Assembly (NCBI GenBank): GCA_018971485.1 | Contig: JAGXAQ010000003.1 | Span: 1-64,000 of the forward strand | Direction of reading: 5' to 3' | Source: Pseudomonadota bacterium | GTDB lineage: Bacteria; Pseudomonadota; Gammaproteobacteria; Burkholderiales; REEB80 | DNA: 64,000 bases | In this document: positions 46,351 through 54,430 of the stretch, piece after piece | Layout of the letters: every line of letters begins with the position of its first letter | Numbering within the stretch: the stretch's first letter is position 1 | Translations under genes and position numbers: made by a program | Notes under the pieces: generated by a model | What the model saw: the letters and a program-made list of their open reading frames with translations, nothing else | What the model was told of the DNA's origin: nothing | The model's database searches: none

Positions 46351-47559
46351 ATGGTACTGGAAAATGTTTTACTGGAGCAATTTGAACAAACTTTGCAGAA
46401 ATTACATTTACCAATTGTGGTTGAATTATGGAACGGGAAAAAATTAAATACTGCAATGGCGCCAAGTGTCACTGTAAAAGTACTTACCTTAACTGCACTT
46501 AAGGCATTAATCAACCCAAGCCTTGGGGAATTGGCGCGGAAATATGTCAGGCAGGAGATTGATTTAAATGGAAAAAGTCAAGATATTCTTACATTAGGTG
46601 CCACCTTATGTCAGGCTGAAAAAAATATTAATCGGACTGGAAGGTTCAAATGGGGCCGTTTTTTACATACACGTTCAAGTGATAAACGTGATATCCAGTA
46701 TCATTATGATGTCTCCAATACTTTTTATGGGTTATGGCTAGATACAAACAGGGTCTATTCCTGTGCATATTTCAAAACTGAACACGATACTTTAGACCAG
46801 GCACAGGAAAACAAGTTAGATCATATCTGTAAAAAATTACTTTTGAAGCCTGAAGATCGATTCTTGGATATTGGATGCGGTTGGGGTGGGCTCATTATGT
46901 GGGCTGCGGAACATTATGGAGTGGATGCAACTGGTATTACTCTTAGCCAGAATCAATTTGATTATGTAAGCCAACAAATCGAGCACAGAGGTTTAGCTGG
47001 AAAAGTGACAGTTAAGCTTATGGATTACCGTGATTTACCAGAAAATGAGCCTTTTGACAAAATTGCCTCTGTTGGTATGTTTGAGCATGTAGGTAGAAAA
47101 AATTTGCCAATCTATTTCAAGAAAATATATAACCTTCTTGTTCCGGGTGGGCTGGTTATGAATCATGGCATTACGACAACTGATACCAAGCGTAAGGGTT
47201 TAGGCAGCGATATTTCTGATTTTGTTGATGAGTATGTTTTTCCTAATGGCGAGTTAGTGCATATTTCACATGTGATTGAAGTCATGAGTAATCACGGTCT
47301 TGAGTGTCGTGATATTGAAAGTTTACGACCTCATTATGCGAAGACCTTATGGAATTGGGTTGAGCGATTGGAGGCGAATAAAGACGAAGCGGTTCGCCTT
47401 GTAAATGAGGAACGTTATAGAATTTGGAGAATCTATATGGCGGGATCTGCTTTTTCCTTTGAGCAGAATTGGATTTCTTTATTCCAGGTTGTAGCAGGAC
47501 GACCTTTTGATAATGGCGAACTGCCTTACCCCTTAACCCGGGCACATTTATATCAATAA
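46351..47559 (+). CDS. cfa: Cyclopropane-fatty-acyl-phospholipid synthase
   Basis: This 402-residue SAM-dependent enzyme adds a methylene across the double bond of membrane phospholipid acyl chains. The SAM site is FLDIGCGWGGLIMWAA at about residues 170-185. QYHYDVSNTFYGLWLD and YSCAYFKTEHDTLDQAQENKLDHI are Cfa signatures. The AGAG-containing ribosome site precedes ATG 46351. It likely alters the membrane on entry to stationary phase or acid stress. Confidence 0.95.
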   Translation: MVLENVLLEQFEQTLQKLHLPIVVELWNGKKLNTAMAPSVTVKVLTLTALKALINPSLGELARKYVRQEIDLNGKSQDILTLGATLCQAEKNINRTGRFKWGRFLHTRSSDKRDIQYHYDVSNTFYGLWLDTNRVYSCAYFKTEHDTLDQAQENKLDHICKKLLLKPEDRFLDIGCGWGGLIMWAAEHYGVDATGITLSQNQFDYVSQQIEHRGLAGKVTVKLMDYRDLPENEPFDKIASVGMFEHVGRKNLPIYFKKIYNLLVPGGLVMNHGITTTDTKRKGLGSDISDFVDEYVFPNGELVHISHVIEVMSNHGLECRDIESLRPHYAKTLWNWVERLEANKDEAVRLVNEERYRIWRIYMAGSAFSFEQNWISLFQVVAGRPFDNGELPYPLTRAHLYQ

Positions 47560-47589
47560 GGATTTTTGTGCGGCCTTAATTTTCTGGAT

Positions 47590-47883
47590 TTATGGTGTAT
47601 CGACATGACGGGATTCACCATCAATGGTTCGCCCGTCTTGATGAGTATTATAGTTTGCACCATTTTCATAAATGGGCGATTGCATGGCATCCATTTGGTT
47701 TTTTGCCATTCGTAGGGTTCGACCCATGAGATAGATGGCAACAAGGGCAGGAGCAAGACGCACTCCAAGATAGGCAAAAAAGGGCAGGAATAAAATCACC
47801 CAGGAAATATGTGCCAAAAATCCAATTTTACTGATTTTGGCGATAATTAATACAAACCAGATAATTTTTAGCCAATAAAACAT
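47590..47883 (-). CDS. Hypothetical membrane protein
   Basis: This 97-residue protein has two or three hydrophobic stretches (WLKIIWFVLIIA, WVILFLPFFAYLGVRLAPALVAIYLMG) and a polar C-terminal tail. I start it at ATG 47883, where GAAGAG lies just upstream; an ATG at 47898 lacks a ribosome site. No family recognised. It is isolated between cfa and the DUF488 gene. Confidence 0.5.
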   Translation of the reverse strand: MFYWLKIIWFVLIIAKISKIGFLAHISWVILFLPFFAYLGVRLAPALVAIYLMGRTLRMAKNQMDAMQSPIYENGANYNTHQDGRTIDGESRHVDTP

Positions 47884-47985
47884 GATTAGACTCTTCATAA
47901 AACAGGCTTTTATTATAACATACTCAATTTGGCGCTTATATAAATGACCTAGACCCCATATTTTATTTGGTTGATAAGAATATTC

Positions 47986-48327
47986 ATGTCCATTGCCACT
48001 GAACGAATCTATGATGAATCTACCGAACAGGGTTTTCGTGTACTGGTTGATCGGTTATGGCCGCGTGGTATTAAGAAAGGTACTGCAAAGATCGATTTAT
48101 GGCTTCGAGATATTGCGCCCAGTAATGAGTTAAGGCGATGGTTTGCCCATAATCCGGAACGCTTTGAAGTTTTTAGGTTAAAATATGAACAGGAAATATT
48201 GAGTAATCCTGTTCTAGAGCAAATTAAAGTCATGATGGCCGAAAAAGAGCTGATTCTTGTCTATGCGGCGCGAGATAAGCAACATAATAATGCAGTTGTT
48301 CTTGCTCAATTGCTATCTAAGATTTAG
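47986..48327 (+). CDS. DUF488 family protein
   Basis: This is a 113-residue small protein matching DUF488: ERIYDESTEQGFRVLVDRLWPRGIKK, then LWLRDIAPSNELRRWFAHNPERF and LVYAARDKQHNNA. The family is widespread and uncharacterised. I start at ATG 47986 instead of the TTG at 47971. Its last bases overlap the 184-residue gene on the opposite strand. Confidence 0.85.
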   Translation: MSIATERIYDESTEQGFRVLVDRLWPRGIKKGTAKIDLWLRDIAPSNELRRWFAHNPERFEVFRLKYEQEILSNPVLEQIKVMMAEKELILVYAARDKQHNNAVVLAQLLSKI

Positions 48328-48878
48328 ATATACTCTTCAAGTATATGGTATACCACATCACTTTTTCTGCTGTCATATTCAAACCAGGACAGTTCTCTTT
48401 CCTCTCGGTAATGCATCTCCCTAAAACGCCATGGATAAACATTGATAGGAAATAGTTCATAACCCAATATTCCATACTGGATGGCCATTGATTCGCGATT
48501 TGAATCGGATTTAAATAACCATTCTTGCATCAAGTAATAAACCATCTTCTCATATTCTTCTGCCAGATTAGCTTCCATGTCGACAGGTATATCAATATCA
48601 GGCTGAATATTTAATAGGTTCTGGGTGAATCCTTCCCATGGGTTAGCTGAGTCAGTGGAGAATAGGCTTAAAGGCTCAAAATCTTCATCAACATTGAGCA
48701 GGAAAAGTCGATGATACTCCCCATTATTTAGGATGCAATAACCCATATACGTGGTTTCGTTTACAGGTTTATAGATAAGTGCAATGGCAAGCCCTGCTAC
48801 GCATGGATCAAATTCTATATAAATTTCTATATTATGTTGATGTGATAATTCAATTATATCTGATTGATTAATTTGCAT
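48324..48878 (-). CDS. Hypothetical protein (184 residues)
   Basis: This is an acidic soluble protein, rich in Glu, Asp and aromatic residues, without signal peptide or membrane helix (MQINQSDIIELSHQHNIEIY...). No motif or family recognised. It lies next to the intron-bearing tRNA gene and overlaps the DUF488 gene end by 4 bp. Its unusual composition may mark horizontal origin, but this is only an impression. Confidence 0.55.
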   Translation of the reverse strand: MQINQSDIIELSHQHNIEIYIEFDPCVAGLAIALIYKPVNETTYMGYCILNNGEYHRLFLLNVDEDFEPLSLFSTDSANPWEGFTQNLLNIQPDIDIPVDMEANLAEEYEKMVYYLMQEWLFKSDSNRESMAIQYGILGYELFPINVYPWRFREMHYREERELSWFEYDSRKSDVVYHILEEYI

Positions 48879-48954
48879 AGCATTTTCTATGGTCAGGCTG
48901 ATACGAGGAGTCGATGCATCAGAAAATAAATAAGTGCGTTTTTTATGAGGCTGG

Positions 48955-49267
48955 TGGTGCCCCGAGCCGGAGTCGAACCGGCACGACCGTTAGGTCGAGG
49001 GATTTTCTTACCCGCTACGGTTTTCACCGCCCTGAAAACAGGTTTGGAGTCTGGAGCACGCCTTGACCTTAGTCATGTGACCTTAGGCCCTCGCCGTCTG
49101 CTCTCTACACCTGTCCAAATGTTTTAAATTTGGCCTTGGCTCGGCGTTGTCTCGCCAGTTAATCTGGCAGGGAGTTCGCCGAATTTGACGAGATTCGCAC
49201 CCAGCGTTTCCGATTGGGGCGCTCAAAATTTTAAGTCCCTTGTGTCTACCTATTCCACCATCGGGGC
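48955..49267 (-). tRNA. tRNA-Leu(UAA), split by an intron in the anticodon loop
   Basis: The mature ends are canonical. The 5' exon (35 nt, 49233-49267) begins GCCCCGATGGTGGAATAGGT; its first seven bases pair with TCGGGGC near the 3' end, and the encoded terminus is ACCA at 48955-48958. The D-loop region GGTAGACACAAGGG and T-arm GCCGGTTCGACTCCGGC are standard for tRNA-Leu. After removing 226 nt, the anticodon arm reads AGGGA-CTTAAAA-TCCCT, giving anticodon UAA (reads UUA/UUG). The intron lies directly after U34. The gene is single and on the minus strand, with CCA encoded. Confidence 0.93.
49007..49232 (-). ncRNA. Putative group I self-splicing intron in tRNA-Leu(UAA)
   Basis: The insertion after U34 starts AAAATTTTGAG and ends in G (omega-G, 49007), as group I introns do. 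GAG can pair with the exon's CTT (U-G wobble at the splice site) to form P1. On the minus strand, GGTGTAGAGAGCAGACGGC (49093-49111) and CTAAGGTCAAGGCGTGCTCC resemble the P7/P3 core segments I remember from cyanobacterial tRNA-Leu introns. It has no reading frame of homing-endonuclease size. At 226 nt it is among the shorter group I introns. Self-splicing is predicted, not shown. Confidence 0.85.
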
Positions 49268-49513
49268 TTTATGCCTCAAAATTATTTGGCCTGACTCACT
49301 TAACTTTAATGGTAAAATTCGCACAGCATCATGCTAGTGTATCAACGTGGTCTTGATGCTGGGCAAATTCCTGGCCAGACTAACTTAGCTTACGTCAAAC
49401 CCGGATCAGGAATGCCGGATTGTACAATATTTCAGGTAAATATGGCGAAAGAAAATCATCTCATTAAAAAATATCTTCTCTAAATGAGAACAGATCCTTT
49501 TTGTCTTAATTAT

Positions 49514-49542
49514 TTGACAAATATAAAAAGGCTGTGTGGATA
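49514..49542 (+). promoter_or_regulatory. Probable promoter of cydDC
   Basis: TTGACA at 49514-49519 is followed after 17 bp by TGGATA at 49537-49542, about 20 bp before the cydD start codon at 49565. The -35 is perfect and the -10 is weak. The 49268-49564 space holds nothing else I can assign. Confidence 0.45.
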
Positions 49543-49564
49543 AAACATCCCTGACTCGATTAGT

Positions 49565-51310
49565 ATGCAACCCTATAAGATGACCGCCAAATCCTGGTTA
49601 CGAAATATCAGTTCTTCTGTCACTACCCTGGTGTGGATAACAATAGTATTAGGCCTATCCAGCGGGGTGTTGCTTATTGGACAGGCCTGGCTATTAGCAT
49701 GGGTAATTAATGGCGCCATATTCAGTCATAAACCATTTGCTCTATTTGTACCCGCGTTTGAGGGCATGCTTGTAATATTGATGATTCGCGCAGGATTAGC
49801 TTGGTTTAGTGAGAAAGTGGCTTTTCGTGCTGCGTCCCAGGTTAAATTAAATGTTCGCAAGCAATTAATGGAGCAACTTTTAAAACTTGGGCCAGTACAA
49901 TTAGTAGGAGAGCACAGTGGTGAGTTGGCTAATATTCTGACTGATGGAGTAGAAGCGTTAGAGGGCTATTTCTCTCAATACCTCCCGCAGACGGCTCTTG
50001 CCGCCCTCCTACCCTTAACCATTTTAGCGATAGTTTTCCCTGTTGACTGGATGTCTGGGCTAGTGTTGTTGTTTACTGCACCTATTATTCCGTTCATGAT
50101 GATTTTTATCGGAAAAAATGCAGAATTGCTAAACCAGAAACAATGGCATCGACTAGCGCGCCTGAGTGCTCATTTTCTAGACGTAATTCAAGGAATTACA
50201 ACCCTTAAATTATTTAATGCCAGCCGTGCTGAGTCTAAGGTTATTGCCCGTATGTCCGATGAATATCGTCTAACCACCATGTCAGTACTTCGAATTGCAT
50301 TTTTGTCTTCTTTGGTGCTTGAATTTTTGGCAACGGTAAGTATTGCACTGGTTGCTGTGTTAATTGGATTCAGGCTGTTATGGGGGGATCTTCATTTTGA
50401 ATCTGGATTTCTAGTTTTGTTGCTTGCCCCAGAATTTTATTTGCCGCTACGTTCTATGGGTACGCATTATCATACCCGAATGAATGCAATTGGAGCTGCA
50501 GAGCGTATTATCGAATTGCTTGAGATGGAAAGTATGCCTATTGTTATTAATCCACATAGAATAAATAAAACTAGGGCGTTATCCATTCAACTGGAAAATG
50601 TGACTTATGCTTATGAGCCAGGACGGATTGTTCTGGATAAAGTGTCGCTTAAAATTATCCCGGGCGAACGTATGGCAATTGTTGGCCCATCCGGGGCAGG
50701 TAAAAGCACAATTTTTAACCTGCTTTTGAAGTTTATTCACCCACAAAATGGTCAAATTAAGGTAAATGGCATAAATTTGCTTGATTACGATCGGGAGGAC
50801 TGGCTGCAGCAAGTCAGTTGGGTTCCTCAGCATCCCCATATCTTTTCAGGGAGTATTATAGAAAATATTGCCGTGGGCCAGCAATCTGGTGTTGATCTGG
50901 AACAGATAAGGCATGCCGCTCACCAAGCTATGGCAGATGAATTCATTGAACATCTTCCCTCTGGCTATGATACGTATGTTGGCGATGGCGGACATGGTTT
51001 GTCAGGGGGGCAGATTCAGCGAATTGCACTAGCCCGTGCATTTTTTAAGAATGCCCCCTTGTTACTCATGGATGAACCTACAGCCAACCTGGATCTGGAA
51101 AATGAGCAGAAATTGATTCTGGCCTTTAATCGCTTAACCTGTCAGCGTACTACGCTTGTTATTGCTCACAGGCTTCATACTGTTCAACATGCCGATCGCA
51201 TTCTCGTGATAAACAGGGGGCATATTGTTGAAGTTGGTTCCCATAAGCAGCTTATCGAACAGCAAGGTATGTATTATAGTTTCGTTCAGGATTATCAGGA
51301 GGCCAGATGA
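49565..51310 (+). CDS. cydD: Cysteine/glutathione ABC exporter subunit CydD
   Basis: This is a 581-residue half-transporter: six membrane helices (to about residue 310), then an ABC domain with Walker A GPSGAGKS, signature LSGGQIQR and Walker B LLLMDEPTANLD. With CydC it exports thiols to the periplasm, which is needed to assemble cytochrome bd. The stop overlaps the cydC ATG by 4 bp. The cydABX genes face it at 53 kb. Confidence 0.95.
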   Translation: MQPYKMTAKSWLRNISSSVTTLVWITIVLGLSSGVLLIGQAWLLAWVINGAIFSHKPFALFVPAFEGMLVILMIRAGLAWFSEKVAFRAASQVKLNVRKQLMEQLLKLGPVQLVGEHSGELANILTDGVEALEGYFSQYLPQTALAALLPLTILAIVFPVDWMSGLVLLFTAPIIPFMMIFIGKNAELLNQKQWHRLARLSAHFLDVIQGITTLKLFNASRAESKVIARMSDEYRLTTMSVLRIAFLSSLVLEFLATVSIALVAVLIGFRLLWGDLHFESGFLVLLLAPEFYLPLRSMGTHYHTRMNAIGAAERIIELLEMESMPIVINPHRINKTRALSIQLENVTYAYEPGRIVLDKVSLKIIPGERMAIVGPSGAGKSTIFNLLLKFIHPQNGQIKVNGINLLDYDREDWLQQVSWVPQHPHIFSGSIIENIAVGQQSGVDLEQIRHAAHQAMADEFIEHLPSGYDTYVGDGGHGLSGGQIQRIALARAFFKNAPLLLMDEPTANLDLENEQKLILAFNRLTCQRTTLVIAHRLHTVQHADRILVINRGHIVEVGSHKQLIEQQGMYYSFVQDYQEAR

Positions 51311-53046
51311 ACCCCTTTGTTCGTCTTGTTCGCTTGGCTAAATCCTATTGGCTATGGATGAGTTTGGGGGCATTCATTTCATTGCTGGTGGTTTTGTCAA
51401 ACATGGCCCTTTTAGGTACTGCAGGCTGGTTTCTTGCTTCCATGGCTGTGGCTGGCAGCGCAGGGGCAAGCATGAATTATTTTTTACCGGCTGCTGCTAT
51501 ACGAGGATTTGCAATCATACGAACAGCTGGGCGTTATTTTGAACGCTTGGTTACTCATGAAGCTACTTTAAGGTTTCTTTCCGGTCTGCGCGTTTGGTTT
51601 TACGATCATCTGGAACCATTGGCTCCTGCTGGCATGCAGCCTTACAGGGGGGCAGATTTATTTAGCCGGATTGGGGCTGATATTGATGCTTTGGATAATT
51701 TTTATTTACAAATCCTGGTCCCGATATTTGTGGCATTTGTTGCTATGCTGGTAGCTTTCTTTTTTCTGGATAAATATAGTTTGCACATTGCACTAGTTGA
51801 TACCTTTTCCCTCATTCTAGTCGGAGCCGCTATCCCCGTTCTTACCCAGTATCTTGCAAGAAAACCCGGAAGACATATGCTGACTTGTTCATCCCAATTA
51901 AGAACATCGGTTATTGATGGGACTCAGGGTATGTCTGATCTCATGGTTTATGGTGCTTCTTCCTGGCATATAAAGCAGTTTCAGAAGCTTAGCCAGAATT
52001 TGATTCACTCACAAACTGATATGAGTTCCATAAGCGGATTTTCCGGTGCGGTGGCAACCTTTCTCACTTATTGCACTACTCTTTTAGTTACAGGAATAGG
52101 TATTATCCTGATTGGTGAAAAAAGGTTGGCTCCAGTTGATCTGCCCATGATTACTTTGGTTGTTATGGGCAGTTTTGAAGCAGTTAACAAATTACCCAAG
52201 GCTTATCAGTATTTGGGCCATACTTTGATGGCAGCCCGACGTATTTTCGAGATAATAGATACACCAATAACACTTCATGAACCAGATTTATCTCCAATTA
52301 TTCAAGATAACAGCCTTGAATTCAGGAGTCTTAGCTTTCGTTATAGTGATGCTGGTCCCTGGATTTTAAAACATCTTGATTTAAAATTATCTCAAGGACA
52401 ACACGTAGCTTTAATTGGACCCACAGGAAGTGGTAAAAGCACTTTTATCAATTTATTGACGCGTCTTTGGGAATACCAGGATGGGGATATACTTCTGGGG
52501 GGGCACAGTCTTCGAACTTTTAGGTTTGAGGATCTCAGGCGAAAAATCAGTGTTGTGCCTCAAAAATTACATCTGTTTAATGCATCTGTGCGCGACAATC
52601 TTCTTCTGGGTAACCCTGAGGCTGACGAGTTCAAACTTGAAGAAGTTTTGTGCCTGGTGTGCCTGGAACAGGATATTCGTCTTTTGCCAGATGGCTATGA
52701 TAGTTATGTAGGAGAAGGTGGGCTGAAACTTTCAGGAGGACAAATCAAGCGTTTGATGATAGCTCGAGCGCTCCTGAAAAATTCACCTATCTTAATTTTG
52801 GATGAACCAAGCGAGGGGCTGGATCCTGAGCTAGAGTCGCGGGTAATTAAGAATATTTTTGAGGCCTATAAAAATCGTAGCATCTTGCTTATTACACATA
52901 AATTTACTGGATTACAGCAGATGGACAGCATTCTTATGCTAGAAGCGGGTTCAATCATTGAGCAAGGATCACCGGAATTATTGATGTCTACCGATAGTCG
53001 CTTTCGTGAAATGCATACAATGTTCCGTACACTTTTATCTGTCTAG
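51307..53046 (+). CDS. cydC: Cysteine/glutathione ABC exporter subunit CydC
   Basis: This is the 579-residue partner of CydD. The membrane domain opens with LLGTAGWFLASMAVAGSAG, a CydC mark. The ABC domain has GPTGSGKS, LSGGQIKR and LILDEPSEGLD. Coupled by a 4-bp overlap to cydD. The end of the gene sits in a 14-bp tandem repeat (see below). Confidence 0.95.
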   Translation: MNPFVRLVRLAKSYWLWMSLGAFISLLVVLSNMALLGTAGWFLASMAVAGSAGASMNYFLPAAAIRGFAIIRTAGRYFERLVTHEATLRFLSGLRVWFYDHLEPLAPAGMQPYRGADLFSRIGADIDALDNFYLQILVPIFVAFVAMLVAFFFLDKYSLHIALVDTFSLILVGAAIPVLTQYLARKPGRHMLTCSSQLRTSVIDGTQGMSDLMVYGASSWHIKQFQKLSQNLIHSQTDMSSISGFSGAVATFLTYCTTLLVTGIGIILIGEKRLAPVDLPMITLVVMGSFEAVNKLPKAYQYLGHTLMAARRIFEIIDTPITLHEPDLSPIIQDNSLEFRSLSFRYSDAGPWILKHLDLKLSQGQHVALIGPTGSGKSTFINLLTRLWEYQDGDILLGGHSLRTFRFEDLRRKISVVPQKLHLFNASVRDNLLLGNPEADEFKLEEVLCLVCLEQDIRLLPDGYDSYVGEGGLKLSGGQIKRLMIARALLKNSPILILDEPSEGLDPELESRVIKNIFEAYKNRSILLITHKFTGLQQMDSILMLEAGSIIEQGSPELLMSTDSRFREMHTMFRTLLSV

Positions 53047-53066
53047 ACTCATCTGTCTAGACTCAT
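53039..53066. repeat. 14-bp tandem repeat at the end of cydC
   Basis: CTGTCTAGACTCAT occurs twice in a row (53039-53052 and 53053-53066). The first copy holds the cydC stop codon TAG. It is a simple duplication, perhaps a slippage event. Confidence 0.8.
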
Positions 53067-53092
53067 TTATTAATCCCGTATATCAATAAAAA

Positions 53093-53281
53093 CTAACTTA
53101 AAGTTTTATTATGCTCTTCTTGGGCATCAAGAAGTACACCCCCTGAAGCGGAAATCAATACTATCATGACAGTCCCTAGCACCCATGCAAAATACCAAGC
53201 GCCCTCTTGTCCAAGAAGTATGGCCAAAAAAAGCATGATAAGGGATAAGATAAAATAAAACAGTAAACGTAAGATAATCAT
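53093..53281 (-). CDS. cydX: CydX-like small subunit of cytochrome bd, N-terminally extended
   Basis: This is a 62-residue protein. Residues 28-36 (AWYFAWVLG) are the hallmark of the CydX/YbgT peptide of cytochrome bd, which stabilises the haem site. Known CydX is 30-40 residues and starts near that tryptophan. Here 26 residues come first, and they form another hydrophobic helix (LLFYFILSLIMLFLAILLG), giving two helices. It is the last gene of cydABX, 12 bp after cydB. A shorter start inside could give a normal CydX, but no better ribosome site was seen. Confidence 0.75.
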   Translation of the reverse strand: MIILRLLFYFILSLIMLFLAILLGQEGAWYFAWVLGTVMIVLISASGGVLLDAQEEHNKTLS

Positions 53282-53293
53282 GTTAGGCCTTTT

Positions 53294-54427
53294 TTAATAA
53301 GCATGGTCATCGTTCTCAACTTGTAATGGCGTGACCTTGCCACGCATAACCCAGAAAGCCCAGCTAGTGTAGGTAATAACGATTGGCATAAATACGATGG
53401 TCCAGCCGAGCATCCATAGTAGCGTGGTCTTGCTAGAGGAGGCGTCCCATACTGTCAGGCTTTGGGAGGGATCAATGCTGGAAGGCATCATGAACGGGAA
53501 CATGGCTACGCCAACTGTGCTGATTGTTGCAATCCAGCTGAGCGCGCCTAGCCACCATGAAAGAGTGGCCCTACCCCGACGCATTGCCCGGATTCCAAGA
53601 AAAAGTGCAATATAGGTTGAAATAGGAATAAGCCATAAAACCGGGTGAGCATGGAAATTATGCATCCATGCCCCTGTCATTTGAATGACAGTTTTATGTA
53701 AGGGCATGGCTGGGCCAGCCGGTGCGTCTCCGGCTGTTACAACATAACCTTGAATACGGGTTACCCAGTAACCGCCTATTGTAAAAAGGATTAAAGCAAG
53801 ACTACCTGCCCAAGAACCCATTTTACGAGCACGTTCCCATATTTCCCCTTCGCTGCGTGTCAGAACCATCGCAGAGCCCTGATAAATAGCTAAGGATAAG
53901 GACATCATCCCACACAAAATGGCAAACGGATTAAAAAGAGAGATAAAACTTCCTGTATACCAGGATTGAAGATCCCAGCTAAAATAAAAAGGAACACCTA
54001 AAAGCATATTGCCTATTGCAGCGCCAAAAATAATCATTGGGAAAAAACCACTGACAAACAATCCCCAGTCCCATATATTGCGCCAAGTTTGTGATAAAAG
54101 TTTACTTCGGTATTCAAAGCCTAACGGCCTAATAATCATACTCCAGAGTAAAAAAAGCATGACAATATATAACCCTGAAAAGGCTGTAGCATAAATTGTT
54201 GGCCATGCCGCAAATATGGCTCCACCACCAAGGACGAACCAGACTTGATTGCCATCCCAATGAGGCCCTATCATATTTAATACAGCTCTGCGCTCTCCGT
54301 CAGTTCGCCCAAAATAGCGAAGCACTGCACCAATTCCCATGTCCATTCCCACCATGATCCCAAGGCCAGACAGTAGTACGCCCAGAATAAGCCACCAGGT
54401 TAATTTTAGAATTGCGTACAGTTCCAT
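53294..54427 (-). CDS. cydB: Cytochrome bd quinol oxidase subunit II
   Basis: This is a 377-residue, eight-helix subunit II. It begins LTWWLILGVLLSGLGIMVGMDMGIGA, and GPHWDGNQVWFVLGGGAIFAAWP is the CydB signature. It pairs with CydA and lies 3 bp after it. It completes the high-affinity, cyanide-resistant oxidase. Confidence 0.95.
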   Translation of the reverse strand: MELYAILKLTWWLILGVLLSGLGIMVGMDMGIGAVLRYFGRTDGERRAVLNMIGPHWDGNQVWFVLGGGAIFAAWPTIYATAFSGLYIVMLFLLWSMIIRPLGFEYRSKLLSQTWRNIWDWGLFVSGFFPMIIFGAAIGNMLLGVPFYFSWDLQSWYTGSFISLFNPFAILCGMMSLSLAIYQGSAMVLTRSEGEIWERARKMGSWAGSLALILFTIGGYWVTRIQGYVVTAGDAPAGPAMPLHKTVIQMTGAWMHNFHAHPVLWLIPISTYIALFLGIRAMRRGRATLSWWLGALSWIATISTVGVAMFPFMMPSSIDPSQSLTVWDASSSKTTLLWMLGWTIVFMPIVITYTSWAFWVMRGKVTPLQVENDDHAY

Positions 54428-54430
54428 ATC

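Noticed and set aside
48945-49127. Open frame across the tRNA-Leu gene
   Set aside because: It is an artefact of the structured tRNA and intron sequence.
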